Positions 45,838 through 55,385 of a stretch of 64,000 nucleotides of DNA are shown here, in pieces (positions within the stretch are counted from its first letter, which is position 1; every line of letters starts with the position of its first letter). Source of the DNA: an uncultured Bacteroidales bacterium (lineage in GTDB: Bacteria; Bacteroidota; Bacteroidia; Bacteroidales; UBA932). The translations under genes and the position numbers were made by a program. The DNA is taken from assembly GCA_944323505.1 (NCBI GenBank), contig CALUST010000015.1:62001-126000 (forward strand). The letters run 5' to 3'. The notes beneath the pieces are model-generated. The model made no database searches. It was not told where the DNA came from and saw only the letters and a program-made list of their open reading frames with translations.

Positions 45838-46020
45838 TTAAAGCAAAGGAGTCATATACAAGGGCAAGTATACAATGCCATTTTCTATTTTCACATCCTT
45901 CCCGTGGAGCACATAGGGTGTGGATAATTGTGAACTATACTTGGCGATACATTTTTTCAATGAATTTAGTGTGTAGTGTTGCCCGGACTTCACTTCTATC
46001 GGTGAGATATTGCTGATAAT
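45838..46020 (-). pseudogene. C-terminal fragment of a DUF4143 ATPase
   Basis: On the minus strand 60 codons and a stop read SPIEVKSGQHYTLNSLKK, then YVLHGKDVKIENGIVYLPLYM near the end. This is the characteristic C-terminus of the AAA plus DUF4143 ATPases found in many copies in Bacteroidales. The frame is blocked upstream by a stop at 46021-46023 and the ATPase domain is missing, so it is a dead remnant. The base composition is more AT-rich than its neighbours. Confidence 0.7.
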
Positions 46021-46199
46021 TCACGTATTCAATATTATTGCCTCATCAATATTTCACATATTCAAGATTATTATACTCGCAAAATTACACCTTTTCTTGG
46101 ATTTAAAAGAACTTCAAGATATCCAACATGGAACAGAAGAAGCGTTGCACCTTAGTTACAACTGGGTAGAGGGCGGCGAATTTTACCAATTATTGAGGA
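46021..46199. other. AT-rich stretch without a recognisable gene
   Basis: This segment lies between the ATPase remnant and the porin promoter. It is rich in ATT/AAT runs and one open frame crosses it, but the predicted peptide is low-complexity and matches nothing I know. It may be further debris of the same insertion. Confidence 0.4.
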
Positions 46200-46230
46200 T
46201 TGCCGCGATTACGGGTCTCATCTACCTTTG
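46200..46230 (+). promoter_or_regulatory. Promoter of the porin/imelysin operon
   Basis: TTG at 46200-46202, a 20-nt spacer and TACCTTTG at 46223-46230 match the Bacteroidota consensus fully. The porin ATG at 46257 would follow a leader of about 20 nt. Confidence 0.65.
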
Positions 46231-46256
46231 CATCCGTAAAAAAACTATTGCAGAAG

Positions 46257-47636
46257 ATGAGACTATCCAGAATGCTTCTTGCAATCGCCTTCTTAGCCAT
46301 CGCATTTGACTTTCAGACGTTTGCAAATGAAAAAGATGCCCCGGACGCGGCATCGCCGGTATCTGACGACCCTGTCGCGGAAGACATCTCCGCATCCGAT
46401 GAAGACAGGGATTCCGGAAAGAAAAAGAAAGGTTTCCTGAACCGCCTCACAATAGGCGGCTATGGGGAGGCTGTCATGACCTATAATATGTACAGTGACA
46501 ACTTCGGGATCTATTCCGCTCCCAAGGAATACAAGGACGACAAGGGGCACGGCAGATTTGACATCCCGCATGTCGTGCTGATGCTCGGGTACGATTTCGG
46601 CAAAGGCTGGAGTCTCGGGATGGAGATAGAGTTTGAGCATGGAGGAACCGAGGCGGCAGTGGAAAGGGAGAATGAGGAGGCCGGAGAGTTTGAGAAAGAG
46701 ATAGAGAGAGGCGGAGAGGTGGCCTTGGAGCAGTTCTGGATACAGAAGACGTTCTTCCCGCAACTGAACATCCGTGCAGGTCACATCATTGTGCCTGTAG
46801 GGCTCACCAACAATTATCATCTGCCGACGCAGTTCTTCACTGTCTACAGACCGGAAGGGGAGAATACTATCTTTCCTTGTACCTGGCACGAGACCGGAAT
46901 CAGTGTCTGGGGACGTGCAGGAGACTGGAGATATGAGGCTCTCATGGTTGCCGGGCTCAATTCCTGCTTCTTCTCCACGGCCGGATGGGTGCATGACGGC
47001 TCGGCTTCCCCGTATGAATTCAAGCCGGCAAACCATCTGGCAGGGGCATTCCGCGTGGACAATTATTCCGTCAAGGGACTCAGGCTGGGGCTTAGCGGGT
47101 ACATAGGCAACTCGTTCAATAACGACATCACCACCAACAGGGCCTCCCAGTTCGAAGGCGTAAAGGGAACTGTGATGATCGGAGCATTCGATTTCGAATA
47201 CAACGACCACAACCTTATCGCCAGAGGAAGTTTTGACTACGGCTATCTCGGGGATGTGGAATACATCAACAGACGCAATTCGACACAGAACCATACCACG
47301 TCATCCCCGTATGCGCATTCTCTTGTGGGACAGGCTGCAATGGCGGCTGGTGCCGAGGTCGGGTATGATTTCTTCGGCCTGTCTCCGAAACTCAAGGGGC
47401 AGCAGAAGTTCTATATTTTCGGGAGATATGAGTACTATGATTCATGCATTCCTGCCGAAGGTGCCACTCCCAACAACTGGACGAACAAGCATCGTATCGC
47501 GGCCGGAATAAATTATTTCCCGATACCGGAGATTGCCATAAAGGCGGAATATTCACACAGGTTTCTTCCTGCACCGTACAATCCCGAGCCGTCGGTCTCT
47601 CTCGGCATAGTCTGGTCCGGGTTCTTCAAACGTTGA
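46257..47636 (+). CDS. Outer membrane porin-like protein of an iron-related operon
   Basis: 459-aa beta-barrel protein. The start at 46257 follows from the promoter position; an earlier in-frame TTG lies upstream of the predicted transcript start. The signal peptide ends near residue 24 (FQTFANE), followed by an acidic, Ser/Asp-rich segment. From about residue 60 the sequence is alternating beta-strands (LTIGGYGEAVMTYNMY, VVLMLGYDFGKGWSLGMEIEF, INYFPIPEIAIKAEYSHRF) with an aromatic C-terminus (SLGIVWSGFFKR), like the Porin_O_P group. A Glu-rich loop lies at about 140-160 (ERENEEAGEFEKEIERGG). It is 48 nt from the imelysin gene. The solute is unknown; the neighbours suggest metal or haem uptake, which is inference. 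Confidence 0.72.
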   Translation: MRLSRMLLAIAFLAIAFDFQTFANEKDAPDAASPVSDDPVAEDISASDEDRDSGKKKKGFLNRLTIGGYGEAVMTYNMYSDNFGIYSAPKEYKDDKGHGRFDIPHVVLMLGYDFGKGWSLGMEIEFEHGGTEAAVERENEEAGEFEKEIERGGEVALEQFWIQKTFFPQLNIRAGHIIVPVGLTNNYHLPTQFFTVYRPEGENTIFPCTWHETGISVWGRAGDWRYEALMVAGLNSCFFSTAGWVHDGSASPYEFKPANHLAGAFRVDNYSVKGLRLGLSGYIGNSFNNDITTNRASQFEGVKGTVMIGAFDFEYNDHNLIARGSFDYGYLGDVEYINRRNSTQNHTTSSPYAHSLVGQAAMAAGAEVGYDFFGLSPKLKGQQKFYIFGRYEYYDSCIPAEGATPNNWTNKHRIAAGINYFPIPEIAIKAEYSHRFLPAPYNPEPSVSLGIVWSGFFKR

Positions 47637-47684
47637 CAGGGACTTCTGGAATGAGATGTATAACAAAATAAATCACACACAGAA

Positions 47685-48869
47685 ATGAGAAAATTTATTT
47701 ATCTGACGGCGGCATCGCTGGCCTTGTTCAGCCTTGCCTCCTGCGAAAAGAGCGCAAGTCCGGCAGAGACGGACGATTTGTCCGCCAGGGACGAAAGATT
47801 CATGGCCATTGCTGACCGTTTTGTCAATCACACAGTCATCCCGACCTACACGAGCCTTTCGGATTATACCGAACAGCTGGTGAAGGATCTGGAGGCATTG
47901 AAGGCTGACCGCACCCAGGCCAATCTGGACAAGGCTGCCTCTACATTCCTTACTGCACGTGCATATTGGGAGAAGACAGAGGCCTTCCTTTGGGGGGCTG
48001 CGACGGATTTCGGCATTGACCCGCACATAGACACATGGCCTCTTGACCTGACAGGTCTGAAGGAGGCTCTGACCAACAAGGCCCAGATTGACGGATTGGC
48101 CGGAGAGGATGGAGATGTGTATGCCGGAGAGAAACTCGGGCCTACGCTCCTCGGGTTCCATGGTATCGAATATGTGCTGTTCTGGGAAGGGAAGAACAGG
48201 CAGGTCTCATGGTTTGACGGGACGGATGAAGGTGTAACCTGTGCAGATTACCTTACATACGCCGTGGCTGTGGCCGGAGACCTCAGGAACAAATGCTGGC
48301 AGATGGAACTCGCATGGGCTGGCGAAGATCACAACCCGACCCGCTTCGCCAAGGTCAATGACGAACTCGAACTGCCTCTCACCCCGTCCGGCGGGATGTA
48401 TTACGGAGAGAATCTCCTGAATGCAGGCAAGGCGGGCAGTTCATGCCGCAATGCCACTGCGGCAATGCAGTGGATGATCGAGGGCTGCAATACCATCGCC
48501 GACGAGGTGGCTTCCCAGAAGATAGGCATGGTGTATTCCGGCAATGACCCGAACTATGTCGAGTCTCCGTACAGTTACAAGTCTATTGTCGATTTCGAGG
48601 ACAATATGATCAGCATCAGGAATGTCTGGAACGGAGGAATAGAGGGTGACTATGATACAGTCAATTCTCTCAGCGCATATTTCAAGGAGACGGCTCCCGA
48701 CCTTGAGAAGCAGGTGTCTGACGCCATTGACAATTCAATAGCGAAAATCCGTGCGATTCCCGAGCCGTTCATCAACAATGCGAACAATGCAGCCTGCGGA
48801 GCGGCCATTGAGGCCATCCAGCAGCTTGATAATTATCTTTCATTGGCTGTCAATGCATTAACTGAATAA
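47685..48869 (+). CDS. Imelysin-family lipoprotein (iron-associated)
   Basis: 394-aa lipoprotein (FSLASC, Cys20). Imelysin proteins such as IrpA and EfeO-like proteins are linked to iron uptake and form a helical bundle made of two homologous halves. The family motif GxHxxE is present as LGFHGIEYVLF (about residues 158-168). DPHIDTWPLDL and a C-terminal helix (AAIEAIQQLDNYLSLAVNAL) are further family features. The length is normal. It lies between the porin and the di-haem gene (6 nt), so it is cotranscribed. The biochemical role of the family in Bacteroidota is not settled: metal binding is seen for relatives, protease activity is disputed. Confidence 0.88.
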   Translation: MRKFIYLTAASLALFSLASCEKSASPAETDDLSARDERFMAIADRFVNHTVIPTYTSLSDYTEQLVKDLEALKADRTQANLDKAASTFLTARAYWEKTEAFLWGAATDFGIDPHIDTWPLDLTGLKEALTNKAQIDGLAGEDGDVYAGEKLGPTLLGFHGIEYVLFWEGKNRQVSWFDGTDEGVTCADYLTYAVAVAGDLRNKCWQMELAWAGEDHNPTRFAKVNDELELPLTPSGGMYYGENLLNAGKAGSSCRNATAAMQWMIEGCNTIADEVASQKIGMVYSGNDPNYVESPYSYKSIVDFEDNMISIRNVWNGGIEGDYDTVNSLSAYFKETAPDLEKQVSDAIDNSIAKIRAIPEPFINNANNAACGAAIEAIQQLDNYLSLAVNALTE

Positions 48870-48875
48870 ATCAAT

Positions 48876-50522
48876 ATGAAAAAATTATTTCTATCTATGG
48901 TCTTGGCATCCGGAGCCGTTGCAGTATCCTGCAATGAGGATCCGATTGCTCCCGACCAGCCGGATGTGGATACTGTCCCCGACTGGGTGGAAGTGGAGAC
49001 ATATTCCGGAGGGGAACTCGGCACCACATTCAATGTCTCTGCCTCTGCATTTGAAGACCCGACCCCGGCTGTGGAGAATGCCGGTCTGGTGCAGGACTTC
49101 AAGCACGGGGAGATGATATTCGAGCATAACTACGGGCCGACAGCAGAGCCGTTTGACGGTCTCGGCCCGCTGTATCTCAGGACATCATGCCTCATGTGCC
49201 ATCCGGGGTACGGACACGGCAAGAGGACGACATCGTACCGCTATGACGAGATGGGCAACGGCTATCTCCTTGTCCTCTATGACAAGCAGACCGATGCCTA
49301 CCTCACATCTCTCACGGGTATGCCTCAGACGCAGGCCATCGCCCCGTTCAAGGCTCCGCTTGACGAGTCGAAGATACAGATCAACTGGATGGATTATACC
49401 GACGAGTGGGGCAACAAGTTCCCTGACGGGGAGACATACAGTCTCATCTATCCGGAGGTCGTCATCCCTGCGGATGCCTATTATGTCCCTATCCAGGCCG
49501 CCCAAAACGGGGAGACTGTGACATTGGATGTCTCTGAAGTCGGTATACGCCTCGAATCCACCATCGGCATCTACGGAAGCGGGCTTCTTGACGCCATTCC
49601 CGATGATTCGCTGAAAGCGCAGTATGCAAAGACCGAGCAGATGGAGAAGAAGTTGGGCAAGAATCTCGTGAATGACGCCTTCTTTAAGGACGGCGAATGG
49701 GTGAAGCAGTATACCAATGCTGCCCTCAGTCCTGATGAAAAACATCCGTTCAGGTTCACCTATGCCCTCAGCCGCGGTGCTCTCCAGGACGGCCCCGGTG
49801 CGAATGCCATCTGGAACATCACCAATGTGACCCGTTCGGACCGCAGGTATCACTACATGACAGAGGCCTATGCCCTTACGGCATCCAAGGACGAGGACGT
49901 CAAGGCAGGATTTAAACATTTTGTGAAGACCTATTTCCCGGACATGGCTGATGAGTGGCTTACCGGGGATGTTGAGCAGGACATATATGACTTCCTGATG
50001 AACAAGGAACTCCCGGTGGAGATGAGTGACGAGGAGTACACCAATCTCATGATCTGGCACAGAGGGCTTGCGGTGCCTGCCGCCCGCAATCTGAGCGACC
50101 CGGAGATTCAGCGAGGCAGGGAACTGTTCCGCCAGATAGGCTGTGCATCATGTCACAGACCGTCGTGGACTACAGGGGACGACAACTACAATGACCCTAA
50201 CAAGTTCTTCAAGGGGACGGAACTCCCTCGCTATCCTCATCAGACGATATGGCCGTACAGCGATATGATGCAGCATCGTCTCTTCATGGTCAACGACATC
50301 CGCGGTGAATGGTGCAGGACGACTCCTCTCTGGGGTCGCGGGCTGTCTCTTGTCTGCTCGGGACATCAGGACAGGCTGCATGACTGCCGCGCCCGCAATG
50401 TCATAGAGGCCATTATGTGGCACGGGAGCAAGGACAGCGATGCTCGGGAGTCCACGGAGGCTTTCAGGGAGTTGAGCAAGTCTGACAGGGATGCCATAGT
50501 GGCATTTATCAATGCCATCTGA
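48876..50522 (+). CDS. Di-haem c-type cytochrome oxidoreductase (DHOR family)
   Basis: 548-aa exported lipoprotein (VAVSC). It has two CxxCH haem-c sites: SCLMCHPGYGHGK (Cys105, Cys108, His109) and GCASCHRPSW (Cys423, Cys426, His427). The rest fits the di-haem oxidoreductase (formerly thiol oxidoreductase, PF06537) family, including TPLWGRGLSLVC and NVIEAIMWHGSKDS near the C-terminus. This family is often encoded next to imelysins. It needs covalent haem attachment, which the next gene provides; the stop overlaps the start of that gene by 1 nt. The electron donor and substrate are unknown; Fe(III)/Fe(II) conversion is a reasonable guess. Confidence 0.87.
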   Translation: MKKLFLSMVLASGAVAVSCNEDPIAPDQPDVDTVPDWVEVETYSGGELGTTFNVSASAFEDPTPAVENAGLVQDFKHGEMIFEHNYGPTAEPFDGLGPLYLRTSCLMCHPGYGHGKRTTSYRYDEMGNGYLLVLYDKQTDAYLTSLTGMPQTQAIAPFKAPLDESKIQINWMDYTDEWGNKFPDGETYSLIYPEVVIPADAYYVPIQAAQNGETVTLDVSEVGIRLESTIGIYGSGLLDAIPDDSLKAQYAKTEQMEKKLGKNLVNDAFFKDGEWVKQYTNAALSPDEKHPFRFTYALSRGALQDGPGANAIWNITNVTRSDRRYHYMTEAYALTASKDEDVKAGFKHFVKTYFPDMADEWLTGDVEQDIYDFLMNKELPVEMSDEEYTNLMIWHRGLAVPAARNLSDPEIQRGRELFRQIGCASCHRPSWTTGDDNYNDPNKFFKGTELPRYPHQTIWPYSDMMQHRLFMVNDIRGEWCRTTPLWGRGLSLVCSGHQDRLHDCRARNVIEAIMWHGSKDSDARESTEAFRELSKSDRDAIVAFINAI

Positions 50523-52711
50523 TGACACCGATGATTTCAGACAACAGGATTTTGAAGGGCATTGCATTCGGGTGCATTGCCCTTCTTGCATGCGTCATGG
50601 CGGCGGCGACAGTATTGGAGAAAACATACGGCAGTGCGTTTGTGGCAGGACATTTCTATCATTCTCCCGTATTTTTCATAATGTGGGCGCTGGCGGCGGT
50701 GTCCGGGCTGCTGCTATTGTACAGGACTCGTTCATGGAGACGGCCTGCGACCATGATGATCCACCTTTCTTTCGTACTGATTCTCATCGGAGCCTTCGTG
50801 ACACATATATCAGGGACGACCGGGACACTTCATCTCAGGCTTGGTGACTCTCCAGCTGAGGCTTACATCGATGATGACGGCAACAGCCGGAGTCTCCCGT
50901 TCACAGTAGGTCTGGAATCATTCGACATTGAATATTATCCCGGGACTGCGGCGCCGATGGACTATATAAGCACGGTGAGACTCGGAGGACAGGACGTCAG
51001 GATATCGATGAACAGAATATGCCGCTATGAGGGTTACAGACTGTATCAGGCTGCGTATGACGAGGATGCAAAAGGCACAGTGCTGTCCGTCAGCCATGAC
51101 CCTTACGGCACAACCTTGACATATACCGGATATGCGCTCCTGCTGCTGTCCCTCATCGGCTTCTTTTTTCAGAAGAAAAGCGGATTCAGACAGGCTTTGC
51201 AGCGTCTCGCAGTTTCCTCCGTGCCAAAGACCGCGGCTCTGCTGCTGTTCATGGTAGCCTCCGTTTCTGCAGGAGCAGCATCCGGACCGGCGGCCTCAGG
51301 GAAGTCCGCCGCCCCGCTCGTCCTGCCTGATTCGGTAGCGCAGGCCTATGGGAAGATGCTGGTCTATTACAACGACAGGGTGTGCCCGATGCAGACACTG
51401 GCAAGGGATTTCACGATGAAACTCTACGGCAGCCCGTCCTGGCACGGCATGTCCGCAGAGCAGGTGCTGTCGGGATGGATATTCTTTTATGACTCATGGC
51501 GCGGGACAGTCCTGCCTCAGACGGAGGGGAGCGCGAAGCAGGTCATGAAATCCCGGCAGAGGGAGGATGTGATACAGATGGTGTGCTCCGCATCGCTTCT
51601 GAAGATTTTCCCGTATCGCAGCGGGGACTCCGTGACATGGTATTCTTCAGTGGACAGGCTTCCTGTAGATATTCCTGATGACCAGTGGATTTTCATGAGG
51701 AAGGTGATGAGCCTTGCCGGGGAGTCGGTCGCATTCAAGGATTATGGAGAGGCTGTCTCCATTTTCAGGAAAATCCGTGAATATCAGGACAAGGAAGCGG
51801 ACGGTTTCCTGCCTGCAGAGAGCAGGATACGTGCGGAGAGAATCTATAACACGGCTGACAGGCTCAAAGCCGTCTCCATGCTGTGTCTCACTGCAGGTCT
51901 GCTGCTTTTCGTCCTCTTTTCGGTCTTCCCGTCTCAGACAGCTGCGGATGGAGTGCCCGCCGGTGTCAGGGGAAGATGTATCCACAGGCTGTCCCTGGTC
52001 GTGGCTGTCATGGTGTTCGCATATCTCTCGCTCCTGTTCGGGCTGCGATGGTATGTGGCAGGCCATGCCCCTCTTGCCAACGGTTTTGAGGTGATGCTCT
52101 TCCTTGCATGGCACACGATGATGCTCAGTATCTTCATCAGCCGCAGGTTCAGGATGATTCTCCCGTTCGGATTCCTTCTGACGGGCTTCTCCCTTCTGGT
52201 GGCATCGATAGGTGAGTCGGACCCGCGCATCTCTCATCTCATGCCGGTCCTTTCCTCCCCTCTGCTTTCTGTCCATGTGATGTGCATGATGATTTCCTAT
52301 ACGCTTCTCGGGCTTGTCATGCTCAACGGCGTGATGGCTCTCGTCCGCTATGCCGTTGACAGGTGCCGCACAGGACAGGGACCGGACGGACGGTCTGCAG
52401 GGTATATTTCATATATGGCGGACTTTTCCACTGTGATTCTGTATCCTGCGGTCTTCTTCCTGACGACAGGCACATTCCTCGGCGCAGTCTGGGCAAATGT
52501 CTCATGGGGCAGATACTGGGCCTGGGACCCCAAGGAGGTATGGGCATTGATTACTCTTCTCATCTATGCTTTCGCCCTTCACGGGAGCAGTCTGAAGAGG
52601 TTCCGCGACCCTGTATTCTTCCACTGGTTCTGTGTCCTTGCGTTCCTGAGCGTCCTGATAACCTATTTCGGGGTCAACTTCATCCTCGGCGGTCTGCACA
52701 GCTATGCGTGA
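50522..52711 (+). CDS. Cytochrome c biogenesis protein, CcsB-CcsA (ResB-ResC) fusion
   Basis: 729-aa inner-membrane system II haem exporter and cytochrome c synthase. The N-terminal third is ResB/CcsB-like, with four TM helices (residues about 12-95 and 205-255) and a periplasmic loop in between (about 97-205). A middle periplasmic region spans about 260-440. The C-terminal CcsA part has at least six TM helices and the WWD-type haem-handling motif WGRYWAWDPKEVW (about 662-674). It is translationally coupled to the di-haem gene, so it most likely matures that cytochrome. It is smaller than the roughly 1000-aa CcsBA fusions of epsilonproteobacteria but common in size for Bacteroidota. Confidence 0.9.
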   Translation: MTPMISDNRILKGIAFGCIALLACVMAAATVLEKTYGSAFVAGHFYHSPVFFIMWALAAVSGLLLLYRTRSWRRPATMMIHLSFVLILIGAFVTHISGTTGTLHLRLGDSPAEAYIDDDGNSRSLPFTVGLESFDIEYYPGTAAPMDYISTVRLGGQDVRISMNRICRYEGYRLYQAAYDEDAKGTVLSVSHDPYGTTLTYTGYALLLLSLIGFFFQKKSGFRQALQRLAVSSVPKTAALLLFMVASVSAGAASGPAASGKSAAPLVLPDSVAQAYGKMLVYYNDRVCPMQTLARDFTMKLYGSPSWHGMSAEQVLSGWIFFYDSWRGTVLPQTEGSAKQVMKSRQREDVIQMVCSASLLKIFPYRSGDSVTWYSSVDRLPVDIPDDQWIFMRKVMSLAGESVAFKDYGEAVSIFRKIREYQDKEADGFLPAESRIRAERIYNTADRLKAVSMLCLTAGLLLFVLFSVFPSQTAADGVPAGVRGRCIHRLSLVVAVMVFAYLSLLFGLRWYVAGHAPLANGFEVMLFLAWHTMMLSIFISRRFRMILPFGFLLTGFSLLVASIGESDPRISHLMPVLSSPLLSVHVMCMMISYTLLGLVMLNGVMALVRYAVDRCRTGQGPDGRSAGYISYMADFSTVILYPAVFFLTTGTFLGAVWANVSWGRYWAWDPKEVWALITLLIYAFALHGSSLKRFRDPVFFHWFCVLAFLSVLITYFGVNFILGGLHSYA

Positions 52712-52730
52712 GAATACCAACAAATAGGGA

Positions 52731-52762
52731 TTGACAGGTAGTGTGGTGTCAGACTATCTTTG
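52731..52762 (+). promoter_or_regulatory. Promoter of the Xus-like operon
   Basis: TTG at 52731-52733, a 21-nt spacer and TATCTTTG at 52755-52762 fit the Bacteroidota consensus. GGAGG at 52775-52779 then lies 7 nt before ATG 52787. Confidence 0.6.
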
Positions 52763-52786
52763 CACCTCATTTCCGGAGGTATGCAA

Positions 52787-55339
52787 ATGAAAATTTACAC
52801 ACCCTTATTCTGTTCTTATTTAAGATATTGCATTTATATCGCAGTATTGTTTTTCATTACATCCTTGTTTGCCGATGCCCGCGAAAGACTGGTAGTCTCC
52901 GGGAAGGTGCTCTGCAAGGAAGAGGGCGGGACAATAAATTTCGCGACAGTATATTTCAAGGATACGCATTTCGGCAGCATGACTGCGGAAGACGGCAGCT
53001 GGACGATAGAGGCGCCTGCGGGCGACTATACGCTGGTGGTCTCGGCTGTCGGCTATCGTCAGACGGAAAGGAAGGTGCGTCTCTCGGGCGGGACAGCCGG
53101 TGACAAAGGTACGGTTCTCATCTCCGGAAGTCCCCGCAAGGGAGGAAAGGGAAGGCCGGGACAGGCGGACTATGACGAGACAGTCGTCCTGGAGGGCGGA
53201 GACTATGTCGAGGTAGACATTGTCCCTGAGAGGGAGACTCTTGACGAAGCCGTGGTGTCTGCAGCAGGAGGCGTGGGACGGGTGAAACGCTCGGCTTTCA
53301 ATGCTGTCGCAATGGATACCAAGGCTCTCCGCAATACCACCCAAAACCTCAGCGACGTACTCACCAGGATGCCCGGCATGAAACTACGCGAATCAGGAGG
53401 CGTCGGCTCGGATATGCAGCTGATGCTTGACGGGTTCAGCGGCAAGCACATCAAAGTATTCATTGACGGAGTGCCGCAGGAAGGTGTCGGCAGTTCATTC
53501 AGCCTCAACAACATTCCGGTGAATTTCGCTGAGAGGATAGAGGTGTACAAAGGCGTCGTGCCTGTCGGCTTCGGCACCGATGCTCTCGGCGGGGTCATCA
53601 ACATCGTGACCAACAGAAACCGCAGGAAATGGTTTGTGGACGCCTCCTATTCATACGGCTCTTTCAACACGCACAAGTCGTATGTCAATTTCGGACAGAC
53701 ATTCGACAACGGCATCATGTATGAGGTCAATGCCTTCCAGAACTATTCCGACAACAATTACATGGTGGATACTCCGGTCGAGCATTTCAATGAGGACGGG
53801 ACCACGACCACTGACAACTCTGTCATTGAACGCGTCAGAAGATTCAATGACACCTATCACAATGAGGCTGTCATAGGCAAATTCGGCCTCACGGGCAAGA
53901 AATTCGCTGACAGACTGGTGCTCGGGTTCACGTATTCCCGCTTCCACAAGGATATACAGACAGGGGTGAGGCAGGAAATCGTGTTCGGTCAGAAGCATCG
54001 GAAAGGCTGGTCGCTGATGCCGTCCCTGGAGTACAGCAAGAGAAATCTGTTCACGAAAGGCCTCGATGTCTCCCTTAATGCGACATACAATGACAATATC
54101 ACCCATAATGTGGACACTTCAACATTCAGATACAACTGGTTCGGGGAGAAGAAATATCTCGGCGGCTCGGTCGGGGAGCAGTCCTACCAGAACTCCGAAT
54201 TCAGGAACTCCAACTGGAATGCCACAGTGAATGTTCAGTACAGGATAAAGGATGCCCACACATTCACGGTGAATCATGTCATGAATGCCTTCCTCAGGAA
54301 GAGCCGCTCTGACATCACCTCCGTCATAACAGATTATACGATTCCCAAACAGACAATAAAGAATATATCGGGCCTGTCCTACAGGCTGTCTCTTTTCCCT
54401 GCATGGAACCTTTCCGTCTTCGGGAAATATTACAACCAGTTCTGCGAAGGCCCGGTATCCACCTCGTCCGACGGGGTCGGCAAATATGTCAATGCAGTCA
54501 GCCGGGTAAGTTCGGCCGGATACGGGGCTGCAGGCACATGGTTCATAATTGACGGGCTGCAGACCAAACTTTCATACGAAAGGGCATTGCGTCTGCCCAC
54601 AATAGACGAATTGTTCGGAGACGAGGACCTGGAGATGGGTTCCATAACTTTGCGGCCCGAAAAGAGCGACAACTTCAATTTCAACATCAGTTTCAGCCGC
54701 AGGTTCGGCAAGCACGGGGTCTATGCCGAGGCCAGCCTGATATACAGGGATACGAAAGACTATATCATGCGCCGCACTGACACCCAGAACGGGGGCAAGA
54801 CATACGCCTCTTATGAGAATCACGGCAGGGTAGGTACCAAAGGATTCAACGTCTCACTGCGTTACAGCTGGTCCCATTGGCTTAGCATCGGAGGCACATT
54901 CACCGACATGGATGTCCGCAACAATGAAAGATATGTCGCGGGCGGGACTCTGCAGGAAAGCCTTACATACAAGGCCAGAATCCCCAACCAGCCCTATCTT
55001 TTTGCCAGTTCCGATGCCGTTTTCACATGGAAGGACTGCATCTGGAAAGGCAACGACCTGTCGCTCACCTATGACAACTTCTATATGCACAGTTTCCCTC
55101 TCTATTGGGAGACAGTGGGCAGCGCATCCACCAAGAAAAGGGTGCCGACGCAGTTTTCCCACAATATCAGCCTGTCATACAGCCTGAAGAACGGCAGATT
55201 CAACATCTCCCTTGAGTGCAGGAATCTGACGGATGCGAAACTGTATGACAATTTCAGCCTTCAGAAGGCCGGAAGGGCTTTCTACGGCAAATTGCGGGTG
55301 TATCTTGAAGGCCGGGGACATAAGCACCAGGGAAAATGA
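52787..55339 (+). CDS. TonB-dependent siderophore receptor, XusA-like
   Basis: 850-aa outer membrane receptor. The start at 52787 is set by the ribosome site GGAGG (the ATG at 52781 is too close). The signal peptide ends near SLFADA. Residues about 35-105 are a carboxypeptidase-regulatory-like domain (VLCKEEGGTINFATVYFKD), followed by a Gly/Lys-rich linker (about 110-135) and the plug (LRNTTQNLSDVLTRMPGMKL, IDGVPQEGVGSS, YKGVVPVGFGTDALGGVINIVTN). The barrel ends with FYGKLRVYLEGRGHKHQGK. Together with the DUF4374 and PepSY genes downstream it matches the XusA/B/C xenosiderophore system of Bacteroides thetaiotaomicron, which takes up ferric enterobactin. The exact ligand here is inferred from that synteny. 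Confidence 0.85.
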   Translation: MKIYTPLFCSYLRYCIYIAVLFFITSLFADARERLVVSGKVLCKEEGGTINFATVYFKDTHFGSMTAEDGSWTIEAPAGDYTLVVSAVGYRQTERKVRLSGGTAGDKGTVLISGSPRKGGKGRPGQADYDETVVLEGGDYVEVDIVPERETLDEAVVSAAGGVGRVKRSAFNAVAMDTKALRNTTQNLSDVLTRMPGMKLRESGGVGSDMQLMLDGFSGKHIKVFIDGVPQEGVGSSFSLNNIPVNFAERIEVYKGVVPVGFGTDALGGVINIVTNRNRRKWFVDASYSYGSFNTHKSYVNFGQTFDNGIMYEVNAFQNYSDNNYMVDTPVEHFNEDGTTTTDNSVIERVRRFNDTYHNEAVIGKFGLTGKKFADRLVLGFTYSRFHKDIQTGVRQEIVFGQKHRKGWSLMPSLEYSKRNLFTKGLDVSLNATYNDNITHNVDTSTFRYNWFGEKKYLGGSVGEQSYQNSEFRNSNWNATVNVQYRIKDAHTFTVNHVMNAFLRKSRSDITSVITDYTIPKQTIKNISGLSYRLSLFPAWNLSVFGKYYNQFCEGPVSTSSDGVGKYVNAVSRVSSAGYGAAGTWFIIDGLQTKLSYERALRLPTIDELFGDEDLEMGSITLRPEKSDNFNFNISFSRRFGKHGVYAEASLIYRDTKDYIMRRTDTQNGGKTYASYENHGRVGTKGFNVSLRYSWSHWLSIGGTFTDMDVRNNERYVAGGTLQESLTYKARIPNQPYLFASSDAVFTWKDCIWKGNDLSLTYDNFYMHSFPLYWETVGSASTKKRVPTQFSHNISLSYSLKNGRFNISLECRNLTDAKLYDNFSLQKAGRAFYGKLRVYLEGRGHKHQGK

Positions 55340-55385
55340 CAGCACCCGGCAAGAAATATGGACAAATGACAATAATTACTGTAAT

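Noticed and set aside
46010-46309. Plus-strand open frame of about 99 codons in the AT-rich gap
   Set aside because: Low-complexity Ile/Leu/His-rich product, crosses the porin promoter and start codon, and contains no motif.
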